This document shows, piece by piece, positions 22,469 through 35,039 of a stretch of 64,000 bases of DNA (position 1 is the stretch's first letter; each line of letters opens with the position of its first letter). The stretch is from Hypomesus transpacificus (taxonomy: Eukaryota; Chordata; Actinopteri; Osmeriformes; Osmeridae). The stretch is taken from NCBI RefSeq assembly GCF_021917145.1, contig NC_061082.1:17775462-17839461 (forward strand). The letters run 5' to 3'. Made by a program: the position numbers and the translations under genes. Below the pieces are notes generated by a model, which worked only from the letters and a program-made list of their open reading frames with translations, made no database searches and was not told where the DNA came from.

Positions 22469-23404
22469 ACACTAACATTATACAGTCAACTGTCAACCAA
22501 CTCTGTAAAAAGTATAAACAGTTATACGCCAATGCAAAATACATTTAATTGCTAGTTAAAGGGGCATTCACTGTTTTATTTTCAATTGCATCTATTAAGA
22601 ATAATGACCTGAAAGGTTTCTCTGTAGTGGTGGTTCTGTAGGGCCCGTCTGATTATTATGACCTTTCTCGCTGGTCTTGGGGAGGTCAGCATCACCACTC
22701 CGACCCTCTGTGGGTCTCTGTGGGTCTAGTGACACTCCCTTTCACCAACACTTGTACTTATTTAATAGCTAGGTATAAATATTCTGACAGTTGGGTATGT
22801 TTAGCTTGACACATATGGTACCAGAGAAGGCCTGAGCATTGTGCATCATGGCATTTTTTAAGCTTAAATCAAACCCTTAAAAAAAAGGAAACATCTACAA
22901 TTGTTCTTGCGTTTCTAAAATAGCTGTTAGTACCTGGAGACCCTGTGATTACATCATAAGAGTTGCTTTCCCTGAAATGACGATGACAACATGTTTTGAA
23001 TGAAATCCTTATTAGCTACAGTAATGACCTTCCAAGGGCCACTGTTATCAACAATTAGGAGCTTTAGCCGGTCCAGGTCCCAGAGGCGTTTGTTTTCAGG
23101 CCGGAGGGTTGGTCCAGCAGGGACACGGACCCACAACCAAGGCCTTCACTGGGGATGAGGAAGCTTAATGACACTGATTACTGCAAAGTTGCATCACTTC
23201 GGGGACCAGTACTGATTAGACTGTTTGCTATCTTTTCGTCATGTCACACCAATGAACTATGAACTCTCAAGTCTCTGTCTCTTTCTTTAATGTATCTGTT
23301 CATTTTGGTGTGAAATGAAATTATTTGTTACTTATATTTAGTAACTTAGTCATTTTTAACAGGGCAGGTCTATAATGCTCAATAAGACAGGGGCTATGTG
23401 ATTA

Positions 23405-26400
23405 CACGCATATCTGTGTTGGAAATGCCACTACATACACATATACTGGACAGTCAAAGTTGTTGAATTATGAGATTAATTTAACACACAGTTATGTTTA
23501 ACACTGTTACATTCCACATAAAACGCAAGTTTTCCAGCATGTTCCTATGTTGATACCCCACAAGCCCCGTAGCCTGGTTCTGAGATCAGCATAACCTCAC
23601 CTCAGTCACATGGGTTCAAACAACATGATCAGGTATGTTTGTCGGTTCTAAAATTCTACAAAAGGGTGAGCAGTCAGAAATACAATTTGCATCATTTTTT
23701 CTCCAACCCTCCCCCCCTGACCAATGATGACATAAAGCCAACCAGATTAATAAACTTACAACTCAGACCTCCTTGATTATATGTACAATTATTTACTAAA
23801 ATGAAACCCACCTTTACCACCCTATCCAATTACAACATTATTGAGGATGAAACCACATTATTAAGTTTAGTGATATCATTGTTATCTTTAACTTCAAATT
23901 AAATTTACCATTTATATTAACCTTCTCAGCCATGTCTAGCTATGTTCAAACCTTTAGAAGCCTTGCAATAATTTACACGACATCAACCAGTGACTATCTT
24001 TGTTGATATGCAACAACTGGTTGGGGTTAGAGTGAAGGCTAGTCAACAGTACATTAATGTGTAACAATAATGTTTTGAGATTTGATTCACAAACTATTCA
24101 AATAGTGTTACCATCGCCTATGTTACAATTACACATTTTCGTGAGAACATAAAGTAAATATAGCACTTGTTCCACACTGAATATGTCAATAATGTTGCTA
24201 TGCAGTCAGTGTCAATTGGTCCTGATGACCATTTCTAAACAGGCCAGTAAGAAACATTAAACTGACCCACGCAGCATGAGGAATCACATTTGTGGAACGA
24301 GCCAAGACAAGGTATCTTTACTTTCATGACAAACAATCAGTACATGTAAAAACATTTAAAACACTTGTTCAAGATTTGGTATTGATGGATAACACATCCA
24401 CTGTATTTACTCTTTCTGGATTGGATATGACGAAAGACTACAGAGCAACACTGTTCTCTCTCACTCTAATGTGTTACTGTGGGATTATTATGGTAAATGT
24501 TGCTCTCATTTTGACTATAGTCCTGGATGAAAACCTCCAACTAACTTGTGCATCAGTGGCCTGTTGGGGACTTCAGGATTCTACCCCAAGTTCCTTCTGG
24601 ATCTGCTGTCTCATTGTCATGTGATTTCTAATGCAAGATGTCTAATTCAAGCTTTTGTAATGTATTCTTTTGCCTGTAGTGATTTTTCAATTCTAGCAGT
24701 GATGGCAGTTAAACTGTGTTTAGTTTCACGTGATTTTTCTTGCTGACTGTGCCAGCTGAAAAAATGTTCAAGAGCTAGGCTCAGTGAATGAGTTTTTGGA
24801 CCAGAGTTAAACATGCAAGCTGTCATTGTTTTATATTGTTAAATGTACCACATTTCTATGCTCTTAGACTTTGATGTGCTTGGATGGTTGTGATATACAG
24901 AATGACTTAATGTTTTCTTGTGTAAATATACACATTATTATTCTGTGCAAAGTTTTGCACTGAATTTCAATGATGAACTGGTGAAAAGACAGTCTGGGAT
25001 ACAAAGTACTCAATTATTGGCACCAGAACAACATGAATTTCCATTTAAACTGAAGTGTAACAACTGTACCTTATGAGAAAGTAACTGCCCTCTCAAAAAA
25101 ATTGATATACTAGGAAATGCTTTTCCAAATATAAAATGTACTTTTAGCTTTTATCATGTCTTTCTGGAATTGACACCAATGTTCCCTTATGGCAGGTTGC
25201 AGAAATTTCTTTGACCTCACATATGTGTAATATCTGTGATAACACCAGTTTGAAGATGAGTGATCAGATTTGGTCAACTGCCTGTGGTTTAAAGTGTGGT
25301 CAACAGCATTTACTTGACAGTTTTTGACATTTAATACTTCATTACAGACATTTATTTATTTTGGGCCCTGGGGAGGAGTCCATGAGAAAACTAAAAACGT
25401 AATGAATGCTGACTTTGTGTATTTTGTTAGATATATCTTATATTGCTTCCTCCATTTCAGGGTGGTACACGGAGTAACATATACAATAAATCCTGCTATT
25501 AAAGTTCAACAACCATGACATATCAATGTAGTACAGCAACACAGACTACAGAAAATGTAAACACTACACAGCAAACACACAATTAACCATACATACAGTA
25601 CATACATAACATATGATAACATGACATAAAGAGCTAAACCTGCCTCACAGAGAACTTGGGACCAGGGATGGAAAACCATGTGTCGTTTATGCTCATTCAC
25701 TCAATTTAACTAAATTACACAGTGCCTGTTCTAACAAATGCTTATAAAACTGTTAATAAATCATAATTATGTTGGTTTTGCTCTCACTTTACTTCATTGT
25801 GTTTTAGCCATTCATTAAACTGTCTAGATATAATGGAATAACAGGATTACATATAACATTTTTATCATTTCATCAGCACTGAGAAGCAACTATTTCAACC
25901 AAGTGCAGATTACCAGCGACACAGTAGTTTTCTTACAGTAATTACAGCAATTTAACTTAACCTCTCAGCCTCCAATAGTTTATGTGTTGAGTGAGAGCAA
26001 TGGTGCCAACTCCTGGGATTTCAATAACTTTAGGATACTAATGAGTCCGTTATATTAGATGTATGTATCACAAGCAAATTGATTTGTCTTGGATATTAAT
26101 TTAGATTCCATGACATGTCTGGCCTTCACTCATCTTAGCCCTATAATTGTTGTGGATGGTTTGGAAAAGGCTTCTTCAGCTGTAGCAGTTGTCTAGCTAA
26201 GCAGTTTGGAGGCAGTTATTTTTTTGGCTTTGCCCCACAGTGTTCTTGGTGCCATTCTACCATCTTCAGCCACAAGCTTTTTTCTTTAAATTACATGTAT
26301 TTTATGGCTTGTGAAGCAGCAATCACACTAACATTATACAGTCAACTGTCAACCAACTCTGTAAAAAGTATAAACAGTTATACGCCAATGCAAAATACAT

Positions 26401-27260
26401 TTAATTGCTAGTTAAAGGGGCATTCACTGTTTTATTTTCAATTGCATCTATTAAGAATAATGACCTGAAAGGTTTCTCTGTAGTGGTGGTTCTGTAGGGC
26501 CCGTCTGATTATTATGACCTTTCTCGCTGGTCTTGGGGAGGTCAGCATCACCACTCCGACCCTCTGTGGGTCTCTGTGGGTCTAGTGACACTCCCTTTCA
26601 CCAACACTTGTACTTATTTAATAGCTAGGTATAAATATTCTGACAGTTGGGTATGTTTAGCTTGACACAGATGGTACCAGAGAAGGCCTGAGCATTGTGC
26701 ATCATGGCATTTTTTAAGCTTAAATCAAACCCTTAAAAAAAAGGAAACATCTACAATTGTTCTTGCGTTTCTAAAATAGCTGTTAGTACCTGGAGACCCT
26801 GTGATTACATCATAAGAGTTGCTTTCCCTGAAATGACGATGACAACATGTTTTGAATGAAATCCTTATTAGCTACAGTAATGACCTTCCAAGGGCCACTG
26901 TTATCAACAATTAGGAGCTTTAGCCGGTCCAGGTCCCAGAGGCGTTTGTTTTCAGGCCGGAGGGTTGGTCCAGCAGGGACACGGACCCACAACCAAGGCC
27001 TTCACTGGGGATGAGGAAGCTTAATGACACTGATTACTGCAAAGTTGCATCACTTCTGGGACCAGTACTGATTAGACTGTTTGCTATCTTTTCGTCATGT
27101 CACACCAATGAACTATGAACTCTCAAGTCTCTGTCTCTTTCTTTAATGTATCTGTTCATTTTGGTGTGAAATGAAATTATTTGTTACTTATATTTAGTAA
27201 CTTAGTCATTTTTAACAGGGCAGGTCTATAATGCTCAATAAGACAGGGGCTATGTGATTA
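23405..27260. repeat. 3,856-bp tandem duplication, unit 2
   Basis: This is the direct copy of 19549-23404, with a handful of substitutions. It ends at the same CTATGTGATTA word, after which the sequence jumps back into an older partial unit (ACTCAACTGTCAACCAACTC, matching 22485). Confidence 0.9.
24385..24706 (+). pseudogene. Olfactory receptor pseudogene, N-terminal third only (unit 2)
   Basis: It is the same as 20529-20850, with the identical 26-base loss and the identical truncation after GCAGTGATGGC. Both lesions predate the 3,856-bp duplication. It differs from unit 1 by a few single bases only. Confidence 0.92.
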
Positions 27261-29250
27261 ACTCAACTGTCAACCAACTCTGTAAAAAGTATAAACAGTT
27301 AGACGCTATTGCACAATACATGTATTTAATTGCTAGTTTTCATTAAAGGAGCATTCACTGTTTTTTTTCAATTGCATCTATTGAGAATAATGACCTGTAA
27401 AGTTTCTCTGTAGTGGTGCTTCTGTAGGGCCCGTCTGCACATGACCTTTCTTGCTGGTCTTGGGGGAGGTCAGCATCACCACTCCGACCCTCTGTGGGTC
27501 TCTCTGGGTCTAGTGGCAGTTGGCAACAAACATCTTTGTTATGTCTTGTGACCATTTGGTCTCACAGGTCTGTAGTATCTAAATTGACATCAAGGGATTG
27601 AGGACTAATGACCTGATGAGAACATAAGCATGTTTATGCTTTCATAGTTAAAACACAGGGGGGGGTTGCATGAGAGGACCGTTAATTAAGCCCAATTTGT
27701 CCAGTTAAGTTGTTTTCAATAACAACAAAGTTCTTAAACTAATTTGCACCCATGACACTTTCACCAACATTTCTACTTATTTAATACCTAGGTATAAATA
27801 TTCTGAGAGTTGTTGTGTAACTGGGTATGTTTAGCTTGACATAGATGGTACCAGAGAAGGCCTGAGCATTGTGCATCATGGCATTTTTTAAGCTTAAATC
27901 AAACCCTTAAAAAAAAGGAAACATCTACAATCGTTCTTGTGTTTCTAAAATACCATTTAGTACCTGGAGACCCTGTGATTACATCATAAGAGTTGCTTTC
28001 CCTGAAATGATGATGACAACATGTTTTGAATGAAATCCTTATTAGCTACAGTAATGACCTTCCAAGGGCCACTGTTATCAACAATTAGGAGCTTTAGCCG
28101 GTCCAGGTCCCAGAGGCGTTTGTTTTCAGGCCGGAGGGTTGGACACGGACCCACAACCAAGGCCTTCACTGGGGATGAGGAAGCTTAATGACACTCATTA
28201 CTGCAAAGTTGCATCACTTCGGGGACACCGGATGACTTGTCCGGTACTGATTAGACTGTTTTCGTTATGAGTAGAACTATGAACTCTCAAGTCTGTGTCT
28301 CTTTTTTTTACTGTATCTGTTCATTTTGGTGTGAAATTGAATGATTTGTAACTTATGTTTTGTAACTTAGTCATTTTTAACAGGGCAGGTCCATTATGCT
28401 TAATAAGAAAAGGGCTATGTGATTACTCACAGATGTGTGTTGGATATGACACTTTAGTAGAATGTTGATCAACTGCATGTTACAATACTGTTTAATAAAC
28501 AATTTCTTATATCAGTGTTTGAAAGGAAATGTATATGTGCATACATATACACATATACTGGACAGTCAAAGTTGTTGCATTATGAGATGAATTTAACACA
28601 GAGATATGTTTAACACTGTTACAATCCCACATAAAACATCTTCCCGCATGTTCCTATGTTGATGCCCCACAAGGCCCGTAGCCTGGTTCTGAGCATAACC
28701 TCCCCTAAGTCACATGGGTTCTTAGATCAGCATAACCTGACCTCAGTGACATGGATTCAAACAACATAATGAGATATGTTTGCCGGTTCTAAACTTCTAC
28801 GAACGGATAAGTAGTCACTAATGCAATTTGGCTAACTACATCATTTTTTGTCCAACCCTTCCCCCCAACCAATGATGTAATATAGCTATCCAGGTTAATA
28901 AACTAACAACTCAGACCTCCTTGATTATATAAACTATATAACAGTTAAACCCACTTCTACCACCCTATCCAATAACAACATTATTGAGGATGAAACCACA
29001 TTATCACGTTTAATAATATTATCGTTGGCGCATCTTTAACTTCAATTTAAATGGACTATTCATATTAACCTTGTCAGCCATATCTAGCTATGTTCAAACC
29101 ATTAGAAGCATAGAAGCCTTGCAATAATTGACACTGCGTCAGTGACCATCTCTGTAGATATGCAACAACTGGTTGGGGTTAGAGTGAAGGCTAATCAACA
29201 GTACATTAATGTGTATCAATAATGTTTTGAGATTTGATTCACAAACTATT
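27261..29250. repeat. Older, diverged partial copy of the tandem unit
   Basis: The order of words follows 22485-24100, with several indels and about 5-10% differences judged by eye. A copy-specific stretch of about 240 bp lies at 27515-27750. The ~160-bp block at 27980-28145 is exceptionally well kept. Homology ends near 29250, just where the receptor's promoter block would follow, and the OR itself is gone. Confidence 0.75.
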
Positions 29251-29639
29251 CAACAATGATTATTAGTACGGGGTCTAGATAATTCTTATTTGAAGTATTC
29301 AATAAGTATATCTACAGCAACAGTATGGCTTTAATTTGACTTTGATCTTGCATATATGAATCATGCAATGATAGTTACATTGTCACAATGATAGAGTTTT
29401 ATTGAACTGTCATGAAAATTATACAATGATGTCACTTTACATTGCACAACAATTAACTTACCAATTCAAAATGCTCTCGTTCAAACATTGAGAAATGTAA
29501 AATCTTATATTCTGCCAATGCATAGCCAAAACATCAATATGACTAAAATAAAAATGTCACATTACTAGTGGCACAACATGAACTTAATTCATGGCTAATA
29601 GACAGTTTTAGGAAATTATCGTAAATATATTTGTTATTA

Positions 29640-30624
29640 CACTCTACATTGTACTATAAGTAAATCACCACTGCAGAGACCTAATGGTAACTGCTATAGA
29701 AATGTGTGTTTACTAATATTAGTATGTTGCATTAACTAACCCCACTAAGGTTTCTGGAGAAAAACCTGATCAGCAGCCCATGGCACATGTGTTCATACAT
29801 TAAACACAATTCAAATAATTGAGGCCTGGTTTTATTTTTTTTGTATTTGATTAATGACACATTTTAACATAAATACATTGTTACGGTGTGGTACAGAGTG
29901 GACCCAAACGCAGTACAGATACAATTTAGGTTATTTATTGGGTGTAGTCCTGAGTTGTGGTCTTGTTTGGTGAACCAGCGGGTCGGCAGGCAGACAGGGA
30001 CTGGGTTCTCGGATGACGATCCTGGACACAAAGAAAACAGGTTTACAGAAGGCAAGTGAATCAAGCAATGCTTGAGGGTCAAAAGCGCACACTACCACAG
30101 TAGCTGTGACAACGATCTGACGAGGAGTGGTTGGAAAGCCGGGTTGAAGTATGCAGGATGAGGAGGTAATGGGCGGCAGGTGTCTAGGGTCTAGGCAGGA
30201 TGATACAGGTGAACCAGCAGGGGGTGTAAAAGGGACAAGAACCAGGCCTTGGCCGTAACATTAATAAGAGGAATAACAAAATAGTCTTTGAAGATACTGA
30301 TGTTGACCGCTACAGTTGACAGTTACATATTGCAATGACATTGCAAAGCCCTTTATGAAACCAGGCTGTTTAAAATACAGAATTCATGTTAAATACAAAA
30401 TGTTTTGTGGAACCTTCACATGTTGATGAACTAAAACACACATGGTTAACTGAAACAAAAAAAGGTGTGAGTAAAAAAGAAAAGCCTCCATCTGGAAAAT
30501 ATGACCTCTTTGACGGAAGCTAAGGGGCCATTCTTCACAAGCACTCAGGGTTCCTACTGCCCGCTGGTGCTTTTAGATGTGAAGGATGTGGTATGGGATT
30601 AACACACGAGGCCCTAAGTATTAT
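29640..30624. other. Duplicated 3' flank of a minus-strand receptor, inserted among plus-strand units
   Basis: It matches 15170-16154 in order, without the SINE of the latter and with a 382-bp insertion at 29879-30260. With 30625-31098 it forms a block of minus-strand receptor DNA inside the plus-strand repeat array. 29251-29639 shows nothing recognisable. Confidence 0.65.
29879..30260. mobile_element. 382-bp insertion with short inverted ends, class undecided
   Basis: It is absent from the paralogous block at 15.8 kb. It begins TGTTACGG and ends CCGTAACA, an 8-bp perfect inverted pair. The interior is GC-richer than its surroundings, with no coding capacity. It could be a non-autonomous DNA transposon or a solitary terminal repeat of a retroelement. 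I see no clear target duplication that would decide. Confidence 0.5.
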
Positions 30625-31098
30625 TTACATTTCACTCAAGTAGAATTTCTCACAATAACTCTGTATTCTTTTTCTCACTTTATTCAGTTTGAGGCCATAA
30701 ATGAGGGGGTTAAGAATCTGAGGACCTATCAGAAACTGTAAGGCCAAAAAGTTCTGAAGACTTTGTGGTAAATCTCTTGAGCCATATCGGGTGTACAATA
30801 AATCATGTACATTACATTTGGTAATGACAGTAAATGTGGCATGGTTTTCTGCATGAACATACCCATGTTCTCTATGGACTTCAAACATGACTTGATCAAA
30901 TATACACATGAACACACAATGAAAATGACATGCCCAAAAAATAGAAATATGACAATATTTTCAACAATGTTGTTTGTAATTGTGGAAGCAAGCGAGTTTA
31001 ACTACAGACCAGTTGTCACAGTAGAGTTTCTGTATCTGAGAACCACATAGTTGAAGTCTGGATGTTAATCCCACTAAAACACATATGCAGGTATTGTA
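30625..31098 (-). pseudogene. Olfactory receptor pseudogene, C-terminal half
   Basis: The minus-strand sequence matches the C-terminal half of 16155-17072: DLPQSLQNFLALQFLI, ILNPLIYGLKLNKVRKRI and the terminal SYCEKF are readable. The N-terminal half is replaced at 31098 by unrelated repeat-unit DNA. A short deletion near 30806 (the FDVLYTRYG region) and another near 30985 break the frame. Confidence 0.9.
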
Positions 31099-31562
31099 GA
31101 TCAGGTTGTCTCCCCTTTCTAAACTTCTACAAAAGAATGAGCAGTCAGAAATTTAATTTGTCTAACTACATCATTATCTCCAACTAATGATGTCATATAG
31201 CTAACCAGGTTAATAAACTAACAACTCAGGCCTCCTTGATTATATATGCAATTCTTTATTACAATGAAACCCATATCTACCACCCTATCCAATAACAACA
31301 TTATTGATGATGAAAATTGATTATTAAGTTAAGTAATATTATTGTAGGTGTATCTTTAACTTCAACTTAAATTAACTATTCATTGTATTCTTTTCAACCA
31401 TACCCAGCCATGTTCAAACCTTTAGAAGCCTTGTAATAATTTACACAACGTCAACCAGTGACCATCTCTGCTGATAACAACAAATGGTTGAGGTTAGGGT
31501 GAAGGTTAGTCAATAGTAAATTAATGTGTATCAATAATGTTTTGAGATTTGATTTGCATTTA
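31099..31562. repeat. Older partial copy of the tandem unit (promoter-side flank)
   Basis: From about 31110 the words follow 19790-20240 of the tandem unit (for example AACTCAGGCCTCCTTGATTA against 19906) with about 10% divergence, ending near 31555 at the SINE-like insertion. No gene is present. Confidence 0.65.
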
Positions 31563-31805
31563 ATTTAACATTTATGCATTTAGAAGATGCTTTTATCCAA
31601 AGCAACTTCCAAGAGAGAGCTTTACAAAAGAGCAAAGGTCACCGATCATAACAACGAGGTACCCCCAAACATTGCAAGCATGAAAATGACATTGTGAAAA
31701 ACCAAATAAGTGCCAAAGGGAAGAACCATAACAGCATGCAGTTAAAAAAGTTACAATTAAACAACATGAACCCAAAAAGTTCAAGAGTGTACCTGTAGAA
31801 GAACA
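31563..31805 (-). mobile_element. Short retroposon (SINE-like), antisense
   Basis: It is the complement of the element nested at 9878-10130, collinear over about 240 bp, from TTTATGCATTTAGAAGATGC at its tail end to a TACCTGTAGAAG head. It interrupts the upstream block of a plus-strand receptor copy whose remnant follows at 31945. Confidence 0.65.
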
Positions 31806-31944
31806 ATCAACAGTAAAATATTTCACAGCGAGTATTAAGTTTAAATCCGTTATAACTAAACAACAAGAGCAACAAGTCTCTCAATAAGAGTCATTGTGAA
31901 CCTGGAGGAAACTAACATTGATCCAGCCAAGCATTCCTACTGTT

Positions 31945-32176
31945 TTTCATTTTCTGTCATTATTTAATGTAACCGTTGCTTTGCTTTTTGATGTATTGTA
32001 TACTCGATATGGTTCAAGCGATTTCCCACAAAGTCTTCAGAACTTTTTGGCAATAGAATTTCTTGTTGTCTAACCAATTCTTAACCCCTTAATTTATGGT
32101 CTTAAATTGACTTGGGTTCAAAACAGAATACTTTATTTATGTACAAAGGTGAAGAAAAAAAAAAGTCTTAATGTAA
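31945..32176 (+). pseudogene. Olfactory receptor pseudogene, C-terminal fragment
   Basis: It matches the last 75 or so codons of the receptors at 32497 and 37206: LFNVTVALLFDVLYTRYGSS, a Q-N-FLAIEFLVV word, then a stop in place of the first proline of PPILNPLIYG. Past that stop the NPLIYGLKLTWVQNRIL words continue, and one base is lost in the terminal AAAGGTGA. Everything upstream of TM6 is gone. It lies about 300 bp before the intact 32.5 kb gene. Confidence 0.9.
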
Positions 32177-32209
32177 AGTATATTTTCGCTTCATAATTTC
32201 ATAACTTCT

Positions 32210-32433
32210 ACTGTTTGATAAACATTTAAACTATTAAAATAGTGTTACCATCACCTATGTTACAATGACACAATTCATGAGCACATAGAGTAAATGTAAC
32301 AGTTGTTCCACACTGAATATGTCAACAATGTTTACTGTTGCTATGCAGTCAGTGTCAAGGGTCCTGATGACAACCTGTAAACAGGACTGTGAGAAACATT
32401 AAACTGACACATGCAGCATGAGAGATCACATTT
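32210..32433 (+). promoter_or_regulatory. Conserved upstream block of the MDNTSTV receptor group
   Basis: The block runs from an AACTATTAAAATAGTGTTACC word to ATTAAACTGACACATGCAGC. It is kept in order before four relatives (20225, 24080, 32215 and 36935), including before the dead copies. The ATTAAAC near 32398 is a weak TATA candidate. The promoter role is inferred from position and conservation only. Confidence 0.4.
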
Positions 32434-32496
32434 GTGGAACGAGCCAAGCAGCGCATGTTCAAACATTTAAAACACTTTGTTCAAGATTTGGTATTG

Positions 32497-33432
32497 ATGG
32501 ATAACACATCCACTGTATTTACTCTTTCTGGATTGGATATGACAACAGACTACAGAACAACACTCTTCTCTCTCACTCTAATGTGTTACTGTGTGATTAT
32601 TATGGTAAATGTTGCTCTCATTTTGACTATAGTCCTGGATGAAAACCTCCATGAGCCCATGTACATCTTCCTGTGTAACTTGTGCATCAGTGGCCTGTTG
32701 GGGACTTCAGGATTCTACCCCAAGTTCCTTCTGGATCTACTGTATCATTCTAATGTAATTTCTTATGCAGGATGTCTCATTCAAGCTTTTGTAATATATT
32801 CTTCTGCCTGTAGTGACTTTTCAATTCTAGCAGTGATGGCATATGACAGGTATGTGGCAATATGTAGACCACTGCAATATCATTCTGTTATGACTAAGCA
32901 GTGGGTCACTCAGTTAGTATCTTATCCCTGGCTATCTACATGCTGTTTATTCACTGCTGCTTATACATTAACCAGTACATTGAGGTTGTGTGGATCCCAT
33001 ATAGACAGACTTTACTGTGATAACTGGTCTATTGTTAAATTATCTTGCACTTCAACCATTCCAAACAATATCATTGGATACATAGCCATAGTTTTCTATT
33101 TTGGTCATTTTATTTTCATTGTGTGTTCATATGTATATCTGATCAGATCAAGTGTAAAGTCTATTGAAAGCAAGGCAAAGTTCATGCAGACCTGTCTGCC
33201 ACATTTTCTGTCATTATTTAATGTAACCGTGGCTTTACTTTTTGATGTATTGTATACTCGATATGGTTCAAGAGATCTGCCACAAAGTCTTCAGAACTTT
33301 TTGGCAATAGAATTTCTTGTTGTCCCACCAATTCTTAACCCCTTAATTTATGGTCTTAGATTGACTCGGGTTCAAAACAGAATACTTCGTTTATGTACAA
33401 AAGGTGAAAAAAATAAAATGTCTTTAATGTAA
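32497..33432 (+). CDS. Olfactory receptor, 311 aa (MDNTSTV group)
   Basis: An intact odorant receptor. I start at MDNTSTVFTL (32497), which aligns with the starts of the other receptors. An in-frame ATG 14 codons upstream (MFKHLKHF) is possible but less like the family. NTS glycosylation is at residue 3, LHEPMY at 51-56, SYAGCLIQAFVIY in TM3, MAYDRYVAIC at 114-123, AKFMQTCLPH before TM6, and PPILNPLIYG in TM7. It is about 96% identical to 37206-38141. The two broken N-terminal copies at 20529 and 24385 derive from the same ancestral gene. Confidence 0.95.
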   Translation: MDNTSTVFTLSGLDMTTDYRTTLFSLTLMCYCVIIMVNVALILTIVLDENLHEPMYIFLCNLCISGLLGTSGFYPKFLLDLLYHSNVISYAGCLIQAFVIYSSACSDFSILAVMAYDRYVAICRPLQYHSVMTKQWVTQLVSYPWLSTCCLFTAAYTLTSTLRLCGSHIDRLYCDNWSIVKLSCTSTIPNNIIGYIAIVFYFGHFIFIVCSYVYLIRSSVKSIESKAKFMQTCLPHFLSLFNVTVALLFDVLYTRYGSRDLPQSLQNFLAIEFLVVPPILNPLIYGLRLTRVQNRILRLCTKGEKNKMSLM

Positions 33433-33605
33433 AGTATATTTTTACTTCAGAATTTGTAATGATGCACCCTACATTGCCAGGTTATTACTAACTCTTTATC
33501 TAAAATAATTTTGAAAGTGTAACCCCCTGTATTTCGTCTGCGTTGTGTATGGTTTTCTTTCTCAAGAAGTCAGGAGATGTGCGTCCAATTCGCCAATTTT
33601 ATTCA

Positions 33606-33845
33606 CCTGGCACAAATTACAACAAGTTGGGACTTCGTAGTGCAGCACTGTGGATCACAACATTCTATGCATGACTCATCTTCTGAACTCTCACGGTCAA
33701 TTCACGTTGAATTACAAAATACAATATCAATAGATATTACAATGTATAATAGAAATTTTGAAAAACAATACAAAACATGTACCCGGCACAAATTACAACA
33801 AGTTGGGACTTCGTAGTGCAGCAGCGTGTATCACAACATTCTATG
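33606..33845. repeat. About 60-bp direct repeat, two copies
   Basis: GGCACAAATTACAACAAGTT followed by GGGACTTCGTAGTGCAGCA occurs at about 33609 and again at about 33785, continuing as ATCACAACATTCTATGC in both. The copies are about 176 bp apart. The segment between them includes a GACTCATC..TCTGAA word that recurs near 34062. Confidence 0.75.
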
Positions 33846-35039
33846 CTAATGTAAGAGGGAGATGAAATGTTAGCTATCCACACGTGTTAGTTTGAACTTC
33901 GATGATATATACATTACGATGTGCATAATTACTAAAACAAACACTGTTTATATAAGGACAAAATGTGGAACACCTTTTCATAATCAGTATGAATTTAGGA
34001 CGTTCAATATTTGCATCTTAAGACAATAGTGTAGGAGCTCTCTTTGCACACAACTCACCGTGACTCATCCTCTGAAGTCTGAGGAGAGCCACTCAGTTCA
34101 ACACACGTTATGGCTCATGCGCATGCTCAGTGTAGTTTAATAGCACAACATTTTGCAAGTGGAACAAAACCAAATCTTCACTGTTACAAAAGCACCTACC
34201 TTGTCATTGTTTATCAGTTGAATTGTTTAGTTTCAAATGATTGTTCTTGCCGACTGTGCCAGCTGAAAATAAGTCTGAATTTCAAGAGCTAGGCTCAGTA
34301 AATGAGTTTATGACCAGCGTTAAACATGCAAGCAAGCTGCCATTGTATTTTTTTTACTGTTAAATGTACCACATTTCTATGCTCTTAGTGCTTAGATGTT
34401 TTAAGTAAAAGATGTGTCTTTTGATATTCAGAATGACTTAAGGTTTTCTGGTGTAAATATACACACTATACATCTGTACTACCTTTTTACTGAAATTAGA
34501 TGATGAACTGGTAACAAGATACAAAGTACTAAAAATAACATTAATGGTCCAGAACATCATAGAGGTCCATTTCAACTGAAGTGTAACAACTGTACCTTAT
34601 AAAAAGGAACTGCCTTAAAAAAAATGTACTCTACTAGGAAATGCCCTCCAAAATATAGAATGCACTACATGTCTTTAAGCAGTTATCGTTTTTTGGGGAA
34701 TTGAAACCAATGTTCCCATATGGCAGGTTGCAGAAATGTCTCTGACCTCACATCTGTGTGAAATGTGTAATATCTGTGATAACACCAGTTTGAAGATGAG
34801 TGATCAGATTTGGTCAACTGCCTGTGGTTTCAAATATGGTCAACAGCATTTACTTGACAGTTTTTGACATTTATCACTTCATTAGCGACATTTGTTTATT
34901 TAGGGCCCTGGGGAGGAGTCCATGAGAAAACTAAAAACTTAATGAACGCTGACATTGTGTATTTTGTTATATCTCATATTTCTTCCTCAATTTTAGGGTG
35001 GTTTGTTTCCCAAAAGTTAATTGTGAACATGTGTAGTAG

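Larger units (their letters stand above)
19549..23404. repeat. 3,856-bp tandem duplication, unit 1
   Basis: Every position from about 19549 to 23404 recurs 3,856 bp downstream with only scattered single-base differences (for example at 20474, 20612 and 20837). The unit contains a truncated OR pseudogene with its upstream and downstream flank, and ends in GGGGCTATGTGATTA. The same word precedes the unit, so the boundary is defined to within that shared word. The near identity implies a very recent event. Confidence 0.9.

Noticed and set aside
32434-32496. Extended N terminus of the 32.5 kb receptor (and of 37.2 kb)
   Set aside because: The extension starts at GTG, not ATG, and does not align with the other receptors; MDNTSTV is the better start.
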